Source: an uncultured Clostridia bacterium | GTDB lineage: Bacteria; Bacillota; Clostridia; Oscillospirales; Ruminococcaceae | Assembly: GCA_947584375.1 (NCBI GenBank) | Contig: CANPWL010000007.1 | Span: forward strand, 1-64,000 | DNA: 64,000 nt | Direction: 5' to 3' | In this document: in pieces, positions 26,862-35,330 of the stretch | Numbering within the stretch: position 1 is the first letter of the stretch | Layout: each line of letters starts with the position of its first letter | The notes under the pieces: model-generated | Told to the model about the DNA's origin: nothing | Seen by the model: only the letters and a program-made list of their open reading frames with translations | Database searches by the model: none | Made by a program: the position numbers and the translations under genes

Positions 26862-28193
26862 ATGAAAGTACAAAGACCTTTAAAAAGAGCTTTTACTTGT
26901 ATTATTGCTGTCGCTTTAGTTTTAGGTATGTTTTCGGGAAAAGTTTCAACTGACGTTATTAAAACTTCAGCATCAAAGATTTCAGATGCAAAGGAAAAAG
27001 TTGAGGAATATCAGGCACAGCAAGACGAATATGACAAGCAGATAAAGGATACTGAGAATGATATTGCCAAAGAAGAGGAAAATCAGAAGGCTATTCAAAA
27101 ACAAATGGACACAGTTCAGAAAACTATTAAAAGCCTGGATGATTATATTGACGAACTTCAGGGTAATATAGATAAATTAAATACTCAAATTGATCAAACT
27201 CAGAAGCTTGTAGACACTAAAAAAGCAGAGATCGATACGGGAATAAGCAATTTCAAGAAAAGACTTCGTGCTATGTATATTGCAGGTAATGACTCGTATA
27301 CTTCCATAATTCTCGGCGCACAGGATTTTTATGATGTGCTTATGAAGATCGAGCTTGTTAAAAGGGTTGCCAATCATGATAATAAAATGATTGATAATCT
27401 TATTGCAATTAAAAATGAGTATGAAGCGGCTGAGAAAAAGCTTGAAGAACAGAAATCTGCGGTTGAGAAAGAAAAAGCTACATATGACAAGCAGAAAGCA
27501 GAAAAAACAAAGCAAAGGGAAAAGCTTAAAGCTTTGTATGCTAAGAGTACTGAGGCTCAGGAGAATCTTGAAAAAGAGAAAGCTATATTTGAGAAGAAAA
27601 AAAGCGAGATAGCTAAAGAACAACAGGTATTTGAAGATGAATGGAAAAGACTTGTTGAAGAGGCTAGAAAACGTGCAGAGGAAGAGGCGGCAAGAAGGGC
27701 TGCGGCTGCTTCAAGTCAGAATGACACTCCGAGCGGAAATACAGCAAGAACGGATGGCGGTTCTTCAAAGGTTACCGGCAACTTTTCTTGGCCGGTGCCG
27801 GGATTTTATAATATCACTTATGGAGTCGGTTGGCGTTGGGGTGCTTATCATGCAGGAATAGATATAGCTTCTAGTGGAATCAGAGGAGCTCAGATTGTTG
27901 CTTCAGATGCCGGAACAGTTGTGCAGGCTGAAAATTCATGTCCTCACGATTATGGTAAAAACGGAAGCTGCGGCTGCGGCGGAGGCTATGGCAGGTACTG
28001 CATTGTCGATCACGGCAACGGATATATGACTTTGTATGGACATATGGAAAACTGTATAGTAAGTGCAGGAGATAAAGTAAATCAAGGTCAGACTTTAGGT
28101 TATGTTGGCTCAACAGGATTTTCAACAGGTGCACATTGTCACTTTGAGGTAAGACTAAACGGAGTAGCACAAAATCCTGAAAACTATGTATAA
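26862..28193 (+). CDS. EnvC-like murein hydrolase activator/M23 peptidase
   Basis: 443 residues. N-terminal signal or anchor (about 10-30), long coiled coils (about 38-130 and 175-275), Ala/Ser-rich linker, and a C-terminal LytM/M23 domain (about 305-443). Zinc-site residues are present: HAGIDIAS and HCHFEV, plus LYGHM, so it may be an active endopeptidase. An unusual Cys-rich loop (CPHDYGKNGSCGCGGGYGRYC) is inserted in the domain. It follows ftsX by 69 bases, the expected position for the FtsEX-controlled coiled-coil hydrolase. Confidence 0.9.
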   Translation: MKVQRPLKRAFTCIIAVALVLGMFSGKVSTDVIKTSASKISDAKEKVEEYQAQQDEYDKQIKDTENDIAKEEENQKAIQKQMDTVQKTIKSLDDYIDELQGNIDKLNTQIDQTQKLVDTKKAEIDTGISNFKKRLRAMYIAGNDSYTSIILGAQDFYDVLMKIELVKRVANHDNKMIDNLIAIKNEYEAAEKKLEEQKSAVEKEKATYDKQKAEKTKQREKLKALYAKSTEAQENLEKEKAIFEKKKSEIAKEQQVFEDEWKRLVEEARKRAEEEAARRAAAASSQNDTPSGNTARTDGGSSKVTGNFSWPVPGFYNITYGVGWRWGAYHAGIDIASSGIRGAQIVASDAGTVVQAENSCPHDYGKNGSCGCGGGYGRYCIVDHGNGYMTLYGHMENCIVSAGDKVNQGQTLGYVGSTGFSTGAHCHFEVRLNGVAQNPENYV

Positions 28194-28212
28194 ATTAAAT
28201 CTTGGTAAAAAG

Positions 28213-28239
28213 GTCAGAATCGTTCTTGACGGTTCTGAC
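28213..28239 (+). terminator. Terminator after the M23 peptidase gene
   Basis: GTCAGAATCGT pairs with ACGGTTCTGAC (11 bp, one wobble) over a 5-base loop; followed by TGTTTATATATT, a weak T-tract. Confidence 0.7.
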
Positions 28240-28296
28240 TGTTTATATATTACAAATAAGTATATGTTTTTAGAAAGGCGGTAAGGGTGATTTAAT

Positions 28297-28698
28297 ATGG
28301 ATAAAAATAATCTGAGTGTATTTCCCGTTGGTGAAAAGAATGATGCGTTTGCAGAATACTTTATAGGTCAAAGCTATTTGAATATGTTAACTGTTGAGGG
28401 AGTTGCAATAGGTAACGTTACATTTGAGCCGGGATGCCGAAATAACTGGCATATTCATCATAAGGGCGGACAAATATTGCTTGTGACAGCCGGCAGAGGC
28501 TACTATCAGGAATGGGGAAAGCCTGTTCGTGAATTGCATCCGGGGGATGTAGTGAACATTCCGCCGGAGGTTAAGCATTGGCATGGTGCAGCGCCTGATA
28601 GCTGGTTTGCACATTTGGCTGTTGAAGTACCGGCAGACGGCGCTTCTAATGAATGGCTTGAGCCGGTAGAAAGCAAAGAGTACAGTAAATTAAAATAA
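28297..28698 (+). CDS. Cupin-domain protein
   Basis: 133 residues, a single cupin barrel with the metal-binding pattern NNWHIHHKGGQILLV and PPEVKHWHGAAPD. Proteins of this type are often encoded with carboxymuconolactone-decarboxylase-like or redox enzymes, but no such partner is here. Function unknown. Start ATG 28297; a weaker AAAGGCGGTAAGGGTG site precedes it. It ends in a shared terminator with the convergent gene. Confidence 0.85.
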   Translation: MDKNNLSVFPVGEKNDAFAEYFIGQSYLNMLTVEGVAIGNVTFEPGCRNNWHIHHKGGQILLVTAGRGYYQEWGKPVRELHPGDVVNIPPEVKHWHGAAPDSWFAHLAVEVPADGASNEWLEPVESKEYSKLK

Positions 28699-28729
28699 TG
28701 ATTTTTATTTGAATTTTATTGCAATTTAA

Positions 28730-28763
28730 AATAACCGAAAGGTTTTTACGCCTTTCGGTTATT
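28730..28763. terminator. Bidirectional terminator between convergent genes
   Basis: AATAACCGAAAGG and CCTTTCGGTTATT form a perfect 13-bp stem with an 8-base loop. T-rich sequence follows on both strands, so it serves the cupin gene and the leftward CmpB gene. Confidence 0.88.
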
Positions 28764-28778
28764 CTTTAGATGTTTTCT

Positions 28779-29498
28779 TTATTTAAAGTCTTTGTAATGA
28801 TAATCAAAATCATAATTATCATTAATGCATGTAACTGTCGATTTAGAACAATAAGTAATGTATTTACCAATGTTAGGTTTAAATTCTGAATAAATTAAAT
28901 CAGCTAAAAACAAAAACATAAGACTAAAGCACAAAATCAAAATAATTTTCTGCGGAATTTTCTTTATTAAATCATCAAGAATTGGTCCTAACAAATAAAT
29001 ACAAAGGCATCCGCCCAATCCGAAAAGAACGGCGCCAAACATGCATACCCTACCGTTTATATTTAATATGTACTCACTGTAATCCCACCAGCGATTGCCC
29101 TTTGTATATTCAAAGAACCAGCTTGTTGAATATTCTATAACAGAAAACATTATAGCAACTACAACAAATGTGTAAATAGGATTCTTAGTAATTGTTTTAG
29201 GTATAAACAGTGAAAGCACACCTCCGATTCCGTATATAGGGAGCCAAGGACCAAAAAGCATTCCTCTGTTTATAAATGAACCGTCAGCTACAAGGTGAAA
29301 CAAGACCTCCCAAAACCAGCCCAAAAAAGAAAATACAAAGAACATTATAACAATAGAAATAATATTGTACTTTCTTATATATATGTGCTTCGGCTTTAAG
29401 TGTCTGAGTTTGTATTTTTCTGCAATATGAAGCTTAAGAGTTGAATTCTGATAATCAATAGATGAATATTCTCTGTTATCATCCGTATGTTGAATCAT
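28779..29498 (-). CDS. CmpB-type putative ABC transporter membrane protein (PF06541 family)
   Basis: 239 residues with about five to six membrane segments. The sequence FSFLGWFWEVLFHLVADGSFINRGMLFGPWLPIYGIGG is the hallmark of the PF06541 ABC_trans_CmpB group. No ABC ATPase is next to it, and the family is poorly characterised, so a transport role is only a database name. Start ATG 29498 has GAGAAGGG upstream on the minus strand. Confidence 0.82.
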   Translation of the reverse strand: MIQHTDDNREYSSIDYQNSTLKLHIAEKYKLRHLKPKHIYIRKYNIISIVIMFFVFSFLGWFWEVLFHLVADGSFINRGMLFGPWLPIYGIGGVLSLFIPKTITKNPIYTFVVVAIMFSVIEYSTSWFFEYTKGNRWWDYSEYILNINGRVCMFGAVLFGLGGCLCIYLLGPILDDLIKKIPQKIILILCFSLMFLFLADLIYSEFKPNIGKYITYCSKSTVTCINDNYDFDYHYKDFK

Positions 29499-29572
29499 AA
29501 GAAACCCTTCTCATTTTAGTTTGTATAGATATTATCATTTTTCACGCTAAGAAATTAATGATTTATAAAGTT

Positions 29573-29601
29573 ATTATAACATATAGAAAGTAAGTATGCA
29601 A
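29573..29601 (-). promoter_or_regulatory. Promoter of the CmpB-type gene
   Basis: On the minus strand, -35 TTGCAT (29601-29596), 17-base spacer and extended -10 TGTTATAAT (TATAAT at 29578-29573). Confidence 0.6.
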
Positions 29602-29691
29602 CATTATGTCGAACTTTGTTAATATTTAATATTATACTGTTAGCGTAATGCAATATCAGATCATTCTAAGGATATTTGTATTTATTAATTG

Positions 29692-29720
29692 TTGAAAACT
29701 TTTTTATATAGTGGTATAAT
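29692..29720 (+). promoter_or_regulatory. Promoter of the metallophosphoesterase gene
   Basis: -35 TTGAAA (29692-29697), 17-base spacer, perfect -10 TATAAT (29715-29720). With the minus-strand promoter this makes the 305-base gap 29499-29803 a divergent promoter region; nothing else is recognisable there. Confidence 0.72.
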
Positions 29721-29803
29721 TTATAAGGAAATTAAATTGCAGTTTAAAAGAATAATATTTTGTCAATTTAGAAATCGTTTTAATTTATAATCAGGAGAAA
29801 AGT

Positions 29804-31000
29804 ATGTTTACTCTATTTTTAATGCCGATCTATGCATTGTTGCTTATTTACATAATTAAAAGGGCTCTTAAATGGATAGGCACTTGTATAAGTCCTTTGA
29901 AAGCTAAGTGGTTTACGATTATATTTTCTACAATAATTTCGTTTTTTGCTGTTTCACCGCTTATTGCGTTTTTTATGCCAAATGTCGGTTCGATAACCAG
30001 AATTGTCAGACGTATAAGTACATATTGGCTTGGAGTTCTTCTTTATACAGTTATATTTTTGGGATTTTCGGACATTGTAATTTTAATTTTAAAGAGAAGT
30101 AAATTTATTTCAAAAAAGTTAGCTGTATCTAAAAGGGCTTTTATTGTTTTAGGAATCTGTATTACGCTTGCGATAAGCGGAATGAGTTTATACGGCAGGA
30201 TCAATGCGTCGATTATTAAATCGAAAAGCTATGATGTAACAATAGATAAGGAATGTAAAGCACAAAACAAACTGACTATCGCACTTGTTGCAGATATGCA
30301 TTTAGGATATAGTATCGGACTTGAAATGATGCAGGATATGGTCAATAAAATTAACAATATGAATGCGGATGTCGTAGTAATTGCGGGAGATATTTTCGAT
30401 AATGACTATAATGCAATATATCAGCCTGAAAAAATTATTGATTGCCTTAAAGGAATTAAAAGCAAGTATGGTGTTTATGCTTGCTATGGAAATCATGATG
30501 TTGAGGAAAGCTTGCTGGTAGGTTTTACATTTAAGTCTATTTATGCTGCAAGTGGAAAGGAAATGGATAACTTTTTAAAGAAAGCAGGTATAAAACTCCT
30601 GAGAGATGAAAGCGTTTTAATAAACGACAGCTTTTATCTTATCGGAAGGGTTGACTACTCAAAGCCCGGAAAAGAAGAAAAACGGAAAATGCCTATTGAA
30701 CTTGTGAATGGTTTAGATAAATCAAAACCTGTTATAGTAATTGACCATCAGCCAAGAGAACTACAAGAGCTTGCTGATGCCGGCGTCGACTTGGATCTAT
30801 CGGGACATACTCACGACGGACAGATATTCCCGGGGAATTTGTTAATTGATTTTTTCTGGGAAAATGCCTGCGGCAAAATGCAGAAGGATAATATGACTTC
30901 GATCGTGACATCCGGCGTAGGACTTTTTGGACCGAATATGAGAACCTTCACTGACAGCGAGGTCGTAAAAATAAATGTTAAATTCAATAGCACTGATTAG
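29804..31000 (+). CDS. Membrane-anchored metallophosphoesterase (YaeI/YkuE-like)
   Basis: 398 residues. Four membrane segments in the first 130 residues, then a calcineurin-like phosphoesterase domain: VADMHLGY, VVIAGDIFDN, CYGNHDVEE, IDHQPRE and LSGHTHDGQIFPG are the five metal motifs. Relatives such as YaeI and YkuE act on lipid or membrane-associated phosphate esters, but the substrate is not evident here. A terminator follows at 31012. Confidence 0.88.
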   Translation: MFTLFLMPIYALLLIYIIKRALKWIGTCISPLKAKWFTIIFSTIISFFAVSPLIAFFMPNVGSITRIVRRISTYWLGVLLYTVIFLGFSDIVILILKRSKFISKKLAVSKRAFIVLGICITLAISGMSLYGRINASIIKSKSYDVTIDKECKAQNKLTIALVADMHLGYSIGLEMMQDMVNKINNMNADVVVIAGDIFDNDYNAIYQPEKIIDCLKGIKSKYGVYACYGNHDVEESLLVGFTFKSIYAASGKEMDNFLKKAGIKLLRDESVLINDSFYLIGRVDYSKPGKEEKRKMPIELVNGLDKSKPVIVIDHQPRELQELADAGVDLDLSGHTHDGQIFPGNLLIDFFWENACGKMQKDNMTSIVTSGVGLFGPNMRTFTDSEVVKINVKFNSTD

Positions 31001-31011
31001 TAATATAGAAT

Positions 31012-31048
31012 AAAGCCTTAACCTAGTTTATTTATGTTAAGGCTTTTA
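31012..31048 (+). terminator. Terminator after the phosphoesterase gene
   Basis: AAAGCCTTAAC pairs with GTTAAGGCTTT (11 bp) over a 13-base loop, then TTATATT. Confidence 0.8.
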
Positions 31049-31147
31049 TATTATATTCTGAATTTTAACTTGTGTTCATATATCGGTAATGTTACCGTTA
31101 CTTACTAACTATTATAAATGTGAAAATAAAAAACGCATACAAAATCA

Positions 31148-31270
31148 GTACGCGAAATGCTTGCGGCGGCTCGCTGTAAAATAATTTTAGTATAGCACTT
31201 AATATAAACGCGTGAACAAGAGGAGCAATTCAATAGTAATTTTTGTACGCGAAATGCCTGCGGCGGCTCG
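31148..31270. repeat. Imperfect direct repeat flanking the tRNA-Arg 3' end
   Basis: A 26-base unit, GTACGCGAAATGCYTGCGGC then GGCTCGC, occurs at 31148-31173 and 31245-31270 with a single C/T difference. The second copy nearly touches the encoded CCA end of the tRNA. The unit is far more GC-rich than its surroundings. It may be a dispersed repeat or the scar of an integration or tRNA duplication. Confidence 0.65.
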
Positions 31271-31274
31271 CCGC

Positions 31275-31349
31275 TGGTCTGCCCAGCGAGAATTGAACTC
31301 ACATCAAAGGAGTCGGAGTCCTTCATTTTATCCGTTAAACTATGGGCAG
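31275..31349 (-). tRNA. tRNA-Arg (anticodon CCG)
   Basis: On the minus strand the cloverleaf folds fully: acceptor CTGCCCA/TGGGCAG, D stem GTTT/AAAT, anticodon stem AAGGA/TCCTT with loop CTCCGAC (anticodon CCG), T stem GTGAG/CTCGC with loop TTCAATT, discriminator A, and an encoded CCA. It reads the rare CGG codon. It lies downstream of metG on the same strand. Confidence 0.93.
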
Positions 31350-31355
31350 AAATTA

Positions 31356-31391
31356 ATATCCACCGAATTTCTACCGTTTATCGGTGGATAT
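31356..31391 (-). terminator. Hairpin between metG and tRNA-Arg
   Basis: ATATCCACCGA and TCGGTGGATAT form an 11-bp stem 5 bases after the metG stop. The T-run on the minus strand is short (TAATTTC), so read-through into the tRNA is possible. Confidence 0.55.
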
Positions 31392-31395
31392 ATTT

Positions 31396-33324
31396 TTATC
31401 TTATTTTACTTCCGACAGGAATACTTTGGTCTGGGAAAATGACGCCGGCCGAGCCGTCAGGCATATCAGCGGCACAAATCATTCCGTTTGACATTTCACC
31501 GCAGAGCTTTATAGGCTTTAAATTTGCAACAACAATAACCTTTTTACCTATCAAATCTTCAGGAGCATACCACTCTGATATTCCCGAAACTACTTGTCGT
31601 CCGCCCCGTCCATCATCAAGCTGGAGCTTTAGCAGTTTTTTAGAACGCTTAACCTTTTCACATTCTAAAACCTCTGCAACGATAAGCTCAACTTTGGAAA
31701 AATCATCAATAGTGATTTCAGGCAGCGTTTCAGCCTTCGGTTTTTCATCAGCAGGAGTGTTGTTTTTAATAATGTTGTTAAGCTCGTCAATTTCCTTTTC
31801 AACATCAATTCTAGGGAAGAGTACCTCGCCCGGATTTACTTCAACATCAAGAGGTAATACTCCGAACTTCTTTGCATTTTCATACGTTGCATAGTCTGAC
31901 GCACCGATTTGTTCTAAAGCTTTTGGCATTGTTACAGGCATAAAGCAGGACAATAGCGTAGATGTAATTCGGATAGCCTCTAAAAGGTTGTATAAAACCG
32001 TTGCAAGTCTTGCTTTTTTTGATTCGTCTTTAGCGAGAATCCAAGGCGTTGTTTCGTCAATGTATTTGTTTGCCCTTGAAACGACATTGAAAATCTCTGC
32101 AAGCACATTGTTAAGTTCAGTCTTGTCCATTAGAGCGTCAGTCTTTTCACACAAGCTCTCGCACATTGAAATGAGTTCGTCGTCGAATTCTCCGCTTTCA
32201 CGGTCTGTTATCAGCTTTTTTTCAAAGTATTTGTTTACCATTGCAACCGTTCTTGAAACTAAATTTCCGTAATCGTTTGCAAGGTCTGAATTAATACGGT
32301 TTATCATGATCTCATTTGAGAAAGAGCTGTCGGCACCGAGAGCCATTTCTCTTAAGATATGGTAGCGTATAGCGTCTGCACCGTAGCGTTCACCGAGAAT
32401 GAACGGGTCAACCACATTTCCTAGAGATTTGCTCATCTTCTGTCCGTTAAACGTGATCCAACCGTGAACTGCCAGATGCTTTGGAAGCGGCTGTTCAAGA
32501 GCCATAAGCATAGCCGGCCATATAATTGCGTGGAATCTCATTATATCCTTAGCGACCATATGAACGTCTGCCGGCCAAAATTTGTCGTAATCGTTATATT
32601 CATCATTATAAAAGCCAAGAGCAGTAATATAGTTAGAAAGTGCGTCTATCCATACATAAACAACATGACCCTCGTCAAATGTGACAGGTATTCCCCATTT
32701 GAATGTAGTTCTTGAAACGCATAGGTCTTCAAGTCCCGGCTTTATAAAATTATTTACCAGTTCAACAGCTCTGGATTTAGGTTGAAGATAGTCTGTTTCG
32801 GTAAGAAGCTTCTCAATCCTGTCAGCAAAAGGTGACATTTTAAAGAAGTAAGCTTCTTCTTTAGCCTCGGTTACTTCACGTCCGCACTCGGGACATTTAC
32901 CGTCAACAAGCTGTGAATCAGTCCAAAAGCTCTCACAGGGAGTACAGTATTTTCCGCTGTATTCGCCCTTGTAGATATAGCCTCTATCATAAAGCTCTTT
33001 AAAAATTTTCTGAACGCTTTTGATGTGATAATCATCGGTAGTTCTGATATATCTGTCATAGTCAATATTCATATATTTCCAGAGTTTTTTGAATACCTTT
33101 ACTATTTCGTCAACATATTCTTTAGGAGTAACGCCTTTTTCTGCGGCCTTTTGTTCAATTTTAAGACCGTGTTCATCCGTTCCTGTCAGAAACATTACGT
33201 CTCTGCCCTGCATTCGTCTGTAACGTGCAATAGAATCGCACGCAACTGTTGTATAGCAATGACCGATATGCGGATTGCCGGACGGATAATAAATAGGTGT
33301 TGTAATATAATATGGCTTTGACAT
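31396..33324 (-). CDS. metG: Methionyl-tRNA synthetase
   Basis: 642 residues, class I synthetase. HIGH motif in GNPHIGHCY, zinc-binding CTPCESFW with KCPECGRE, KMSKS in FNGQKMSKSLGN, anticodon-binding domain, and a C-terminal EMAP/Trbp111-like tRNA-binding domain (about 535-642). Charges tRNA-Met, initiator and elongator. Start ATG 33324 has GAAGGAGGAAG upstream. No T-box is seen in its short leader. Confidence 0.96.
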   Translation of the reverse strand: MSKPYYITTPIYYPSGNPHIGHCYTTVACDSIARYRRMQGRDVMFLTGTDEHGLKIEQKAAEKGVTPKEYVDEIVKVFKKLWKYMNIDYDRYIRTTDDYHIKSVQKIFKELYDRGYIYKGEYSGKYCTPCESFWTDSQLVDGKCPECGREVTEAKEEAYFFKMSPFADRIEKLLTETDYLQPKSRAVELVNNFIKPGLEDLCVSRTTFKWGIPVTFDEGHVVYVWIDALSNYITALGFYNDEYNDYDKFWPADVHMVAKDIMRFHAIIWPAMLMALEQPLPKHLAVHGWITFNGQKMSKSLGNVVDPFILGERYGADAIRYHILREMALGADSSFSNEIMINRINSDLANDYGNLVSRTVAMVNKYFEKKLITDRESGEFDDELISMCESLCEKTDALMDKTELNNVLAEIFNVVSRANKYIDETTPWILAKDESKKARLATVLYNLLEAIRITSTLLSCFMPVTMPKALEQIGASDYATYENAKKFGVLPLDVEVNPGEVLFPRIDVEKEIDELNNIIKNNTPADEKPKAETLPEITIDDFSKVELIVAEVLECEKVKRSKKLLKLQLDDGRGGRQVVSGISEWYAPEDLIGKKVIVVANLKPIKLCGEMSNGMICAADMPDGSAGVIFPDQSIPVGSKIR

Positions 33325-33365
33325 ATTATCTTCCTCCTTCTTAGAATTTATTTGATATACAAGTT

Positions 33366-33394
33366 ATTATATAACATTTATTCGGTAAAATCAA
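33366..33394 (-). promoter_or_regulatory. Promoter of metG
   Basis: On the minus strand, -35 TTGATT (33394-33389), 17-base spacer and perfect -10 TATAAT (33371-33366). Confidence 0.7.
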
Positions 33395-33507
33395 GTGAAA
33401 AGCTAATGTTGAACATTGATTAAGACAAAAAATATGCAGCACCTATTGGCACTGCAACAAAATAAAAAAACTATGTGTAGAACAAAAGAAAGGAGACAAC
33501 AAAACGA

Positions 33508-33534
33508 ATGTTAATTTAAAATATAAATTAACAT
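33508..33534. repeat. Perfect AT-rich inverted repeat in the metG upstream region
   Basis: ATGTTAATTTA and TAAATTAACAT (11 bp each arm, 5-base spacer). It lies about 115 bases upstream of the metG -35 box. With no T-run it is not a normal terminator and may be an operator. The rest of the gap 33400-33670 shows nothing else I can name. Confidence 0.5.
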
Positions 33535-33674
33535 CATCTGTATTATATTACATGAAGTAAAATAAGTCAAGCGAATATCCGATTTTTAACCAAATTGTAT
33601 TTTATTTTGTAACCTTTTGGGGTGAAAATGTAATTAAATATGATTATATTACAAAAGTGTTTCTTTTCAAAGAA

Positions 33675-33751
33675 AAAAGAGAGCTTAATTTAATGTTAAT
33701 CGCAATATGCAAACTCATATAAATTGCAAAAAACATTTTAAGCTCTCTTTT
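33675..33751 (-). terminator. Terminator after the DUF378 gene (elongated hairpin)
   Basis: On the minus strand, AAAAGAGAGCTTAA pairs with TTAAGCTCTCTTTT (14 bp) around a long loop that itself holds a GCAAT/ATTGC hairpin; the stem is followed by TTCTTTG-type T-rich sequence. Confidence 0.65.
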
Positions 33752-33771
33752 GTCCTTTCAAAAAAGATTCC

Positions 33772-33990
33772 TTAGCGGCTTCCGTGAGCTTCGGCAAGAG
33801 GACTTTCTCTTTTGAAAAATAACGATATGCACCATAGTGCCGAAATTGCAACAAGTGCATATACAATTCTGCTGATAACTGCGGCAGAGCCTCCGAAAAG
33901 GAAAGCTACAAGGTCAAACTGAAAGACTGCTATAAGTCCCCAGTTGATACCGCCTATGATCAACAGAAGCATAGCGATTTTATCTAACAT
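33772..33990 (-). CDS. DUF378-family small membrane protein
   Basis: 72 residues with two membrane segments separated by a short loop: LLLIIGGINWGLIAVF with FDLVAFLFG, and IVYALVAISALWCISLFF. This is the DUF378 (YuzA-like) pattern; function unknown. ATG 33990 is selected because CGGAGGTG lies 8 bases upstream; an upstream in-frame start would lie before that site. Confidence 0.82.
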   Translation of the reverse strand: MLDKIAMLLLIIGGINWGLIAVFQFDLVAFLFGGSAAVISRIVYALVAISALWCISLFFKRESPLAEAHGSR

Positions 33991-34105
33991 AATAAAACAC
34001 CTCCGACACAAAACTGTTTAATGTTTTGTGTGTAATCTTATTATGTCTTTTAAAACTCTAAATATTCATTTATAATAAAAATTTTTGAACATATATTAAA
34101 TACAA

Positions 34106-34134
34106 TAGACAAAAAATCTTATATATGATATAAT
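34106..34134 (+). promoter_or_regulatory. Promoter of the aldose-epimerase-like gene
   Basis: -35 TAGACA (34106-34111), 17-base spacer, perfect -10 TATAAT (34129-34134). Confidence 0.72.
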
Positions 34135-34190
34135 TACATAGATTTGCGATCAATTTTGATTTTAAACTATTTATAAAAGGAGAGAAAGTA

Positions 34191-35204
34191 TTGTCGACAG
34201 CAGAAAAAATACTTTTTAAAAATCAGGAATGTGTAATGCTTAGAGCCGACAGATACACAGCAATTGTTGCCAATCAAACGGGTTCAAGCGTTTTAAGGCT
34301 GCGTGATGAAGAATTAAAGGTCGAGGTTTTCAGATATAAGGACGATGTAACTATGGAAACAATTGACCAAGCCCGAGAAATTTGGGGGCTTCCCACCCTT
34401 TATTTGCCAAACAGATTTGACGGCGGAGTTTTAAGAACTTCTGACGCTGTTTATAATCTTCCGATTAACGAGATCGAATTCAACAATTATCTTCACGGAT
34501 TTGTTCAAAATCGTGTTCATAAAATAAAAGAACTTTATGCCGACAAGGAAAATGATACGGCGGTCTTGGTGACTTGTTATGATTATGATGAAAACGACGA
34601 GTTCTTTAAATTTTTACCGCTGAAATTTAAAATTTCATACACCTTTACTCTTTCAAAGGACGGGCTTAAACAGGAAATAAAGCTGACAAGCTTAGCTGAA
34701 AAGATGCTGCCTGTATCTATTTGCACCCATACCTGTATTAATGCTCCTTTCTGTGACGGAGGAAATGAGGCGGATATGGTTTTGTCTGTGCCTGTTGAAA
34801 AGAAGTGCGAACTTGATGAGAGAAATCTTCCGACTGAAAAACTGACAGGGCTTTCAGATTGGGATAAAGAATACAAAAACGGGGTTAAAATGCCCACCTT
34901 GCAGGACATTTCAAACGATATGTATACAGCTTGTATGAACAAGCTTGACGGTGAGGACTTTTACGGATGTTATATGACAGACATAAAAAAGGGTATTCAG
35001 ATTTGTAACGAGGTCTCTAAGGAGTTTAAGTTCTGGAACATATGGAATGACAAGGGTAATAAGGGGTATTTCTGTCCTGAACCGATGACAGCTATGATAA
35101 ATGCTCCTAATCTTTCGCTTGAGTGTGAGATAAGCGGTTATACAGAGCTTTCTAAGGGTGAAACCTTTTCATGCTGGCAGAGGTTTTTCACAAAAAGGTG
35201 TTAA
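34191..35204 (+). CDS. Aldose 1-epimerase-like (galactose mutarotase fold) protein
   Basis: 337 residues; beta-rich, with HTCINAPF and GCYMTDIKKG segments fitting the galactose mutarotase-like superfamily, though I do not recognise a well-defined subfamily. Start TTG 34191 follows AAAGGAGAG. It lies 126 bases ahead of cellobiose phosphorylase. A mutarotase would be useful there, because glucose anomers must interconvert for the phosphorylase product and for glucokinase. The catalytic His and Glu of classical mutarotases cannot be assigned with certainty. Confidence 0.68.
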   Translation: MSTAEKILFKNQECVMLRADRYTAIVANQTGSSVLRLRDEELKVEVFRYKDDVTMETIDQAREIWGLPTLYLPNRFDGGVLRTSDAVYNLPINEIEFNNYLHGFVQNRVHKIKELYADKENDTAVLVTCYDYDENDEFFKFLPLKFKISYTFTLSKDGLKQEIKLTSLAEKMLPVSICTHTCINAPFCDGGNEADMVLSVPVEKKCELDERNLPTEKLTGLSDWDKEYKNGVKMPTLQDISNDMYTACMNKLDGEDFYGCYMTDIKKGIQICNEVSKEFKFWNIWNDKGNKGYFCPEPMTAMINAPNLSLECEISGYTELSKGETFSCWQRFFTKRC

Positions 35205-35330
35205 TAATCATATAAGAATTAAAGGCAATAACAGTAAGATTTGTTATGCCTGAAAAATATATGTTATATGGGATAATATTTAATAAGGAAATTAGCGTGA
35301 ACAGATTTTCACGCAGGAATGGTGACTATT

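Noticed and set aside
27177..27623. 148-residue leftward ORF opposite the coiled coil of the M23 peptidase
   Set aside because: A shadow of a Lys/Glu-rich coiled-coil coding sequence; the forward frame is clearly the real gene.
33325..33660. T-box or SAM riboswitch upstream of metG
   Set aside because: No GGGTGG T-box string or S-box core is visible on the minus strand; the predicted leader is only about 35 bases.
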